NCBI GenBank assembly: GCA_964436045.1 | Contig: CAYTBN010000001.1 | Span: forward strand, 62,001 to 126,000 | From: CAYTBN01 sp964436045 | Lineage (GTDB): Bacteria > Myxococcota_A > UBA796 > UBA9615 > CAYRNR01 | Reading direction: 5' to 3' | DNA length: 64,000 nt | Shown here: positions 59,370 to 64,000 of the stretch, piece by piece | How positions within the stretch are numbered: position 1 is the first letter of the stretch | Layout of the letters: every line of letters starts with the position of its first letter | Program-made: the position numbers and the translations under genes | Notes under the pieces: generated by a model | Databases searched by the model: none | What the model was told of the DNA's origin: nothing | What the model saw: only the letters and a program-made list of their open reading frames with translations

Positions 59370-61734
59370 AGACTTGGTCTCGTTCGTGGGGACGGCGATT
59401 GATCGGGAATCCCCACTCGAATCGCAACGGCCCCATCGGCGAGTGCCAGCGGATGCCGAAGCCCGCGCTCAGACGGAGGTTCTCGAAGCTGAAGGGATCG
59501 GTGCCGTACAGCCCCCCAAAGGCGTCGCCGGCGTCGAAGAAGACCACGCCCTTGACCCCCGCAGGCGGAACCAGCGGGAACTCCAGCTCCAGGTTGTTGA
59601 TGATGCTGGCGTTGCCGCCCAGCACGATTCCCTCGGCGGCATGGACGGGATCGTCGTTGGCCATCCACTTGAAGTAGGGCCCGACCGAGTAGGGCAGGTA
59701 GCCTCGCAGGGAATTGATGCCCCCGGCCCGGTAGCGGATGGTGTAGGGCACCACGCTCCCGTCCAGCGACTTCACGTAGCCCAGCGAGACGTTCCAGCGC
59801 AGCACCACCAGCGGAGTCCCCAGCGGGATGTAGGTGCGGAAGTTCCCCTGCAGCCGCAGGAACCGGAAGTCGCCGCCGAGGATGCTGACCACCTTGTCCG
59901 CGTCGGTGCGGAATCCGCCCGCGAACTCGACCGCAGCGCTGGTGTAGAAGCCCTTGGTCGGCGTGATCCGGTTGTTGCGCTTGTCCAGGATGATGCTGGC
60001 TTGCAGGGAGCTGGTCTTGCCAGAGCGGTAGAACTGGCCGCCGAGGAAGTTCTGCTGGTACTCCCGCAACGAGGTCAGGCCCAGGTCCTCGAGGGTGTAC
60101 TCCAGCGCGAAGCGGGCGTCGTCCTGCTTGCCGATGTAGTGGCCCACCGCCACGGTGATGCCCCGGTTGAACTCCCTGAGGCCGTAATCCATCACCCGCG
60201 AGAACCCGGCGAAACGGAAGTTGAAGCGGGTGTCGAGGAAGTAGGGATCGTAGAAGTCCAGCTGGATCATCTGGCGCGAATTCTGTCCGTAGAAGAATCC
60301 TCGCTCGCGCAGGTTGCTACCCAGGCTGAGGTTGGCCGCGAAGCTGACGTAGTAACCCAGGCCCAGGAAGTTGGCGCGGCTGATGTTGGCGGTGAACACG
60401 AACCGTTCGATGGTGGAGATGCCCGCGCCGATGCTGAAGGTCCCGGTGGGCTGCTCGGTGACGTCGACCACCATGTCCAGCGTGTCGGGCTCGTCACCCC
60501 GCGGTGTGGTGATCTTGACCTCTTCGAAGTACCCCAGCCGCTCGAGCCGATAGCGCGAGCGTTTGATGGTGCTGCCCCGCCACAGTTCGCCCTCGTCGAT
60601 GTCGATCTCGCGGCGGATCACCTTGTCCCAGGTGGTCTCGTTGCCCACGATCCGGATCTTGTCGAGGGTGACCAGGTTGCCCTTCTGGATCATGTAGCGG
60701 ATGTCGGCGACCTTCCGCTCCGGATCCGTCGCTGGCAGCGGTACCACGTTGGCGAAGGCGTACCCCTGGTCCGCGTACTTGTCGGTTAGCGCCTGCTGGT
60801 CGTCCATGATCCGGCTGCGCCGCCAGGGCTCGCCGGCCTTGATCTTGACCAGCTCGTAGAGCTCGGGCTCGGGGAAGATGATGTCCCCGTCGATGGTCAC
60901 CTCGCCGATGCTGTACTGGTCCCCCTCATCCACCGGGATGGTGATGAAGACCCAGCGCTTGTTGGGGCTGAGGGTGACCTCGGGGGTGCCGACCCGGACG
61001 TTGAGGTAGCCGAACTCGACGTAGAAGGCGGTCAGCTGCTCCACGTCCGCCTGCAGTACGTCGCCCTTGTAGGTGCCGGCCTTGCCCGCGCCGGGCAGGA
61101 TGCCGGCCTCCTTGGTCTGCATGAACTGCTTGAGCCGCGAGTCGGGGAACGCCGCATTCCCGACCAGCTCGATCTGCTTGATCAGGACCTTGCGGTTCTC
61201 GCGGATGTCGAAGACGACGTTGACCTCGTTGCCCTGGAGCGGCTGGATCGAGTGGACCACCTCGACCAGGTAATAACCCTTGTCCAGGTAGACGTCCTCG
61301 ATGCGGTGGGCGTTGGACACCACCTTGGACTCGTCGAGGATGGTGAACGGCTGGATCGTCACCACCTCGGTGATGTCGTCGATCTGGACCTTCTCGTTGC
61401 CCTGGAACACCACCTCGCGGATCGAGGGTTTTTCGTCCACGTGGATGATCAGGATGACGGCCGCGCCGTCCTGCTCACCCTCGATCCAGATGTCCCGGAA
61501 GTGGCCTAGCCGGTAGATGTCACGGATGGCCTGGCGGGCGGCCGCGGGGCGGAACAGATCGCCCACCTCGAGGGCCACGATCTCCCGGATCGCGGCGGCC
61601 TCCACCTTGATGTTGCCATCGATCCGGATCTCGCTGATCGCCCCGCCCAGCGCTGCTCGCGCGGGCGCGGGATTGGCCACCACTGCCAGGCTGGCGAGGG
61701 CGATGACGGCGGCGAGGGTGAAGAGTCGTCCCAT
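59341..61734 (-). CDS. bamA: Outer-membrane protein assembly factor BamA
   Basis: Core of the BAM complex that inserts beta-barrel proteins. The signal peptide is about 1-27 (FTLAAVIALASLAVVANPAPARA). Five POTRA domains follow (about 30-430, starting ISEIRIDGNIKVE and including VVFQGNEKVQIDDI and IRIVGNETTWDKVIRREI). The C-terminal 16-strand Omp85 barrel has the conserved loop NSLRGYLP (VRGF-type), GVVFFDAGDAF, and a terminal FEFTIGSFF ending in Phe. At 797 residues it is normal. ATG 61734 is chosen over upstream codons because it gives the signal peptide. Confidence 0.96.
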   Translation of the reverse strand: MGRLFTLAAVIALASLAVVANPAPARAALGGAISEIRIDGNIKVEAAAIREIVALEVGDLFRPAAARQAIRDIYRLGHFRDIWIEGEQDGAAVILIIHVDEKPSIREVVFQGNEKVQIDDITEVVTIQPFTILDESKVVSNAHRIEDVYLDKGYYLVEVVHSIQPLQGNEVNVVFDIRENRKVLIKQIELVGNAAFPDSRLKQFMQTKEAGILPGAGKAGTYKGDVLQADVEQLTAFYVEFGYLNVRVGTPEVTLSPNKRWVFITIPVDEGDQYSIGEVTIDGDIIFPEPELYELVKIKAGEPWRRSRIMDDQQALTDKYADQGYAFANVVPLPATDPERKVADIRYMIQKGNLVTLDKIRIVGNETTWDKVIRREIDIDEGELWRGSTIKRSRYRLERLGYFEEVKITTPRGDEPDTLDMVVDVTEQPTGTFSIGAGISTIERFVFTANISRANFLGLGYYVSFAANLSLGSNLRERGFFYGQNSRQMIQLDFYDPYFLDTRFNFRFAGFSRVMDYGLREFNRGITVAVGHYIGKQDDARFALEYTLEDLGLTSLREYQQNFLGGQFYRSGKTSSLQASIILDKRNNRITPTKGFYTSAAVEFAGGFRTDADKVVSILGGDFRFLRLQGNFRTYIPLGTPLVVLRWNVSLGYVKSLDGSVVPYTIRYRAGGINSLRGYLPYSVGPYFKWMANDDPVHAAEGIVLGGNASIINNLELEFPLVPPAGVKGVVFFDAGDAFGGLYGTDPFSFENLRLSAGFGIRWHSPMGPLRFEWGFPINRRPHERDQVFEFTIGSFF

Positions 61735-61808
61735 GGTCGCTTTCCGCGGTCCTCCGGCGCGATCGGCGCAGTATCGTGGCCCCCCCCCATCGGTGTCAAC
61801 GCGCGCGC

Positions 61809-62504
61809 TCACGTGAGTTCCTCGAGGACACCTTCGCGCAGCTCCAGCTTCCGCTCCACCGAGGAGGCCAGATCCGGGTCGTGGGTGACCAGCACGAGGA
61901 TCGCTCCACGGCTTGCGATGGCGTCCAGCAGCAGCTCATGGACCGCAGCGCCCGTGCGTTGGTCCAGGTTGCCCGTGGGCTCGTCGGCCAGCACCAGCTG
62001 GGGTCGATGGACGAGGGCGCGGGCGATGGCCACCCGCTGCTGCTCGCCGCCGGACAGCTCGCCGGGACGGTGGTCGATCCGGTGGTCCAGCTCCATCTCG
62101 CCCAGCACCCGCAGCGCCCGCTCCCGCGCGTCCTCGAAGGTCTCCCCGGCCACCACCGCGGGCATGATCACGTTCTCGACGGCGGTGAACTCCGGCAGCA
62201 GATGGTGGAACTGGAACACCATGCCCACGTGGCGGCAGCGCAGGGCCGACAGCTCCCGATCGCCCAGGCTCGACAGCTCCCGCCCCCCCAGCCGGAGGGA
62301 ACCGGCGCTGGGGCGGTCGAGGGCGCCGAGCAGGTGCAGCAGGGTGCTCTTGCCCGCACCCGAGCGCCCCATCACCGACACCTGCTCGCCGGGATCCAAC
62401 CGCAGGTCGATGCCCCGCAGCACGTCGATGGTCCGGCCACCCTTGGAGAAGGAGCGCCACAGTCCCTCGGCCACGACCTCGAAGGCGGCGTCGGCGTCAC
62501 TCAT
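61809..62504 (-). CDS. lolD: Lipoprotein-releasing ABC ATPase LolD
   Basis: ATPase of the Lol system that extracts outer-membrane lipoproteins from the inner membrane. Walker A GRSGAGKSTLLHLLGALD (about 49-66), Q loop MVFQFHHLLPEFTAVENV, signature LSGGEQQRVAIARAL, Walker B LVLADEPTGNLD, and VTHDPDLA. The LLPEF(T)AVENVIMP segment is characteristic of LolD within the MacB/LolD group. The start overlaps the lolC stop by eight bases. It lies 74 bases before bamA. Confidence 0.92.
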   Translation of the reverse strand: MSDADAAFEVVAEGLWRSFSKGGRTIDVLRGIDLRLDPGEQVSVMGRSGAGKSTLLHLLGALDRPSAGSLRLGGRELSSLGDRELSALRCRHVGMVFQFHHLLPEFTAVENVIMPAVVAGETFEDARERALRVLGEMELDHRIDHRPGELSGGEQQRVAIARALVHRPQLVLADEPTGNLDQRTGAAVHELLLDAIASRGAILVLVTHDPDLASSVERKLELREGVLEELT

Positions 62505-63942
62505 ACCGGAGCCCCTCCACGGGATCGACCTTGGCGGCGTGCCAGGCCGGGTACAGGGTGGCCAGGAAGCTGACGGTGACCGCGAACAGGGCCACGAGCA
62601 CGAAGGTCCAGGGGCTCATCGCCACCGGCAACGTGTCGAGGTAGTAGACGTCCGTGTCCAGCGGGATGAATCGATACCTGTCCAGCGACCAGCAGGTGAC
62701 GTACCCCAGGACCGTACCCAGGGTGGTGCCGACAAATCCGATGATCAGCCCCTCGATCATGAACGCCTTCATGATCTGCGTCCTCGACGCCCCCATCGCT
62801 CGCAGGATGGCGATCTCCCGCCGCTTCTCCATCACCACCATGATCAGCACCACGATGATGTTCAGCGCTGCGCCCACGTAGATGAACGACAGGATCACCG
62901 CCATCACCTTCTTCTCGAGCTTCAGCGCGGCGAAGAGGTTGCGGTTCATCGCCATCCAATCCCGGGTCCAGAACGGGTAGCGCAGCTCGAGTTCGATGGC
63001 CTCGGCCACCTTGTCGGCGGCGTACAGGTCCTCGACGACCACCTCGATGCCCGTCACCTCGTCGTCGAACTTGAGGAAGGACTGGGCGGCTGGGATCGAG
63101 ACGTAGAGGAACTTGGTGTCGTACTCGTACATCCCGGAGTAGAAGATCGACTTCACCCGGAACTTCTGCATGGTCGTGACCATGGTGCCGAACGGGCCTG
63201 GCTCGCCGAAGGGCGAGGTGACCAGCACCACGTCCCCCACCCTGGCGCTGAGGATGGTGGCCATCTCCTCGCCCAGCAGGATCCCGGGCAGGGCGCGTTC
63301 CGGATCCTGGATCACCCGGTCGTCCCGCAGCGGCAGCGGCTCGTCGATGGCATCGAGCAGCGCCTGCTTGGCCGCCCGATCGTCGGGCAACAGTCCGTCG
63401 GGTCCGTACTTCAACGATCCGACCAGGTCGGTGACCTGGCCGACCGTGGCGGTCTCGACCCCCTTGAAGATCGCGCCGGTCACGTGGTCGTCGTGCTTGA
63501 CCATCAGCTCGGTGTAGACGAAGGGGGTCGCAGCCACCACGCCATCGATGGACTCGACCGTCTCCAGGGTCTGGCCGTAGTTCGGGAAAGTGCCCGTGTA
63601 GTTGAGCACCACGGCGTGGGCGTTGGTCCCCAGGATCTTGTCCCGCAGGTCCAGCTCGAAACCGCTCATCACGCTGAGGACCACCGTCAGGGTCCAGACG
63701 CCCATGGTCACCGCGAGGATCGAGAGGACGGTGATCACCGACACGAACCGCTGGTCGCGCTTGCCCTTCATGTAGCGCAGGCCGATGAAGGACGAAAAAC
63801 GGCTCCCGCGGACCAGCGATCCCAGGTCGCCCTCCGTCAACCGGTGGCCGAAGTCGGGCAGCAACATCTCCCCGTAGATCCGCTCGAGGAGCCAGGTGCA
63901 GACCAGCACGGGGAACCACGCCGGGAACAGGACCACGGCCAC
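62497..63942 (-). CDS. LolC/LolE-type lipoprotein-releasing permease (5' end may be beyond the window)
   Basis: Transmembrane component of the Lol system. FIGLRYMKGKRDQRFVSVITVLSILAVTMGVW is the standard LolC/E start, here at about residue 52, followed by a large periplasmic domain and three C-terminal helices (VILSFIYVGAALNIIVVLIMVV, EGLIIGFVGTTLGTVLGYV, WTFVLVALFAVTVSFLATLYPAW), ending DPVEGLRYE. A single permease gene with LolD suggests a homodimeric LolCE-type (LolF-like) exporter. The frame has an extra hydrophobic N-terminal segment and stays open from GTG 63942 to the window edge at 64000, so the true start is uncertain. Confidence 0.85.
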   Translation of the reverse strand: MAVVLFPAWFPVLVCTWLLERIYGEMLLPDFGHRLTEGDLGSLVRGSRFSSFIGLRYMKGKRDQRFVSVITVLSILAVTMGVWTLTVVLSVMSGFELDLRDKILGTNAHAVVLNYTGTFPNYGQTLETVESIDGVVAATPFVYTELMVKHDDHVTGAIFKGVETATVGQVTDLVGSLKYGPDGLLPDDRAAKQALLDAIDEPLPLRDDRVIQDPERALPGILLGEEMATILSARVGDVVLVTSPFGEPGPFGTMVTTMQKFRVKSIFYSGMYEYDTKFLYVSIPAAQSFLKFDDEVTGIEVVVEDLYAADKVAEAIELELRYPFWTRDWMAMNRNLFAALKLEKKVMAVILSFIYVGAALNIIVVLIMVVMEKRREIAILRAMGASRTQIMKAFMIEGLIIGFVGTTLGTVLGYVTCWSLDRYRFIPLDTDVYYLDTLPVAMSPWTFVLVALFAVTVSFLATLYPAWHAAKVDPVEGLRYE

Positions 63943-64000
63943 GAAGCCGCGCAGCAGGGACCGGGTGGCGGCCAGTGTTCCGCGGGCCTCCCAGGGGTCG

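Overview
The window is GC-rich, gene-dense DNA from a diderm (LPS- and outer-membrane-bearing) bacterium. Gene content and order point to a lineage near Myxococcota or the former Deltaproteobacteria: a tilS-ftsH-folP-cdaA-cdaR-glmM-pdxJ-acpS-nnr-tsaE run, MopE-type metal-binding repeats in a surface lipoprotein, a secreted HExxH protease with a C-terminal membrane/basic tail, and a skp-lpxD-fabZ-lpxA-Gfo/Idh-lpxB run. The assignment is inference from gene content; no rRNA is present.

Positions 1-4.2 kb hold a TPR lipoprotein, a PEGA/beta-rich secreted protein severed from its signal peptide by an in-frame TGA, an alpha/beta hydrolase, and a divergent RNHCP zinc protein. From 3.6 to 21.1 kb the plus strand carries a nearly continuous housekeeping cluster, largely joined by 4-bp start/stop overlaps: tRNA lysidine synthesis, FtsH, folate synthesis, c-di-AMP synthesis with its regulator and GlmM, PLP synthesis, ACP priming, NAD(P)HX repair, TsaE, a ComEA-like helix-hairpin-helix protein, MtaB, RNase III, a radical SAM protein, Era and Der. 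A promoter at 21.13 kb then starts a YfgM-like/BamB-like pair.

Positions 23.26-24.82 kb form an atypical, AT-richer intergenic region. It has a perfect 19-bp inverted repeat, a strand-asymmetric G-rich/C-rich segment, tRNA-Ala(CGC) with a strong promoter and a terminator hairpin, a small orphan gene with a possible winged-helix end, and tandem repeats. Positions 24.8-40.3 kb hold accessory envelope genes: a MopE/transglutaminase-like lipoprotein, two large polytopic GT-C-like membrane proteins with two small partners that share a C-terminal tail, a metalloprotease, an ABC1/UbiB kinase-like protein, LexA with two Gram-positive-type SOS boxes, a rhomboid-like protein without catalytic residues, and other membrane proteins.

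Positions 40.4-64.0 kb are a long minus-strand envelope-biogenesis run. In transcription order it reads LolC/E, LolD, BamA, an unknown secreted protein, Skp, LpxD, FabZ, LpxA, a Gfo/Idh oxidoreductase, LpxB fused to a polytopic PMT/ArnT-type glycosyltransferase, two small genes, MsbA, a DUF374 acyltransferase, WaaA, a GspE/PilB-like ATPase with four N-terminal repeats, LpxK, an LpxL-type acyltransferase, and GT4 and GT9 glycosyltransferases. Together they export lipoproteins, fold outer-membrane proteins, and make, decorate and flip lipid A-Kdo. LpxC and any LpxH/LpxI/LpxG hydrolase are not in the window.

The most notable points are the LpxB-glycosyltransferase fusion, the in-frame TGA, the repeat-rich ATPase inside the LPS operon, the paralogous tail-sharing membrane proteins next to the GT-C pair, and recurrent promoters whose -10 box lies 6-8 bases before the start codon, suggesting leaderless mRNAs.
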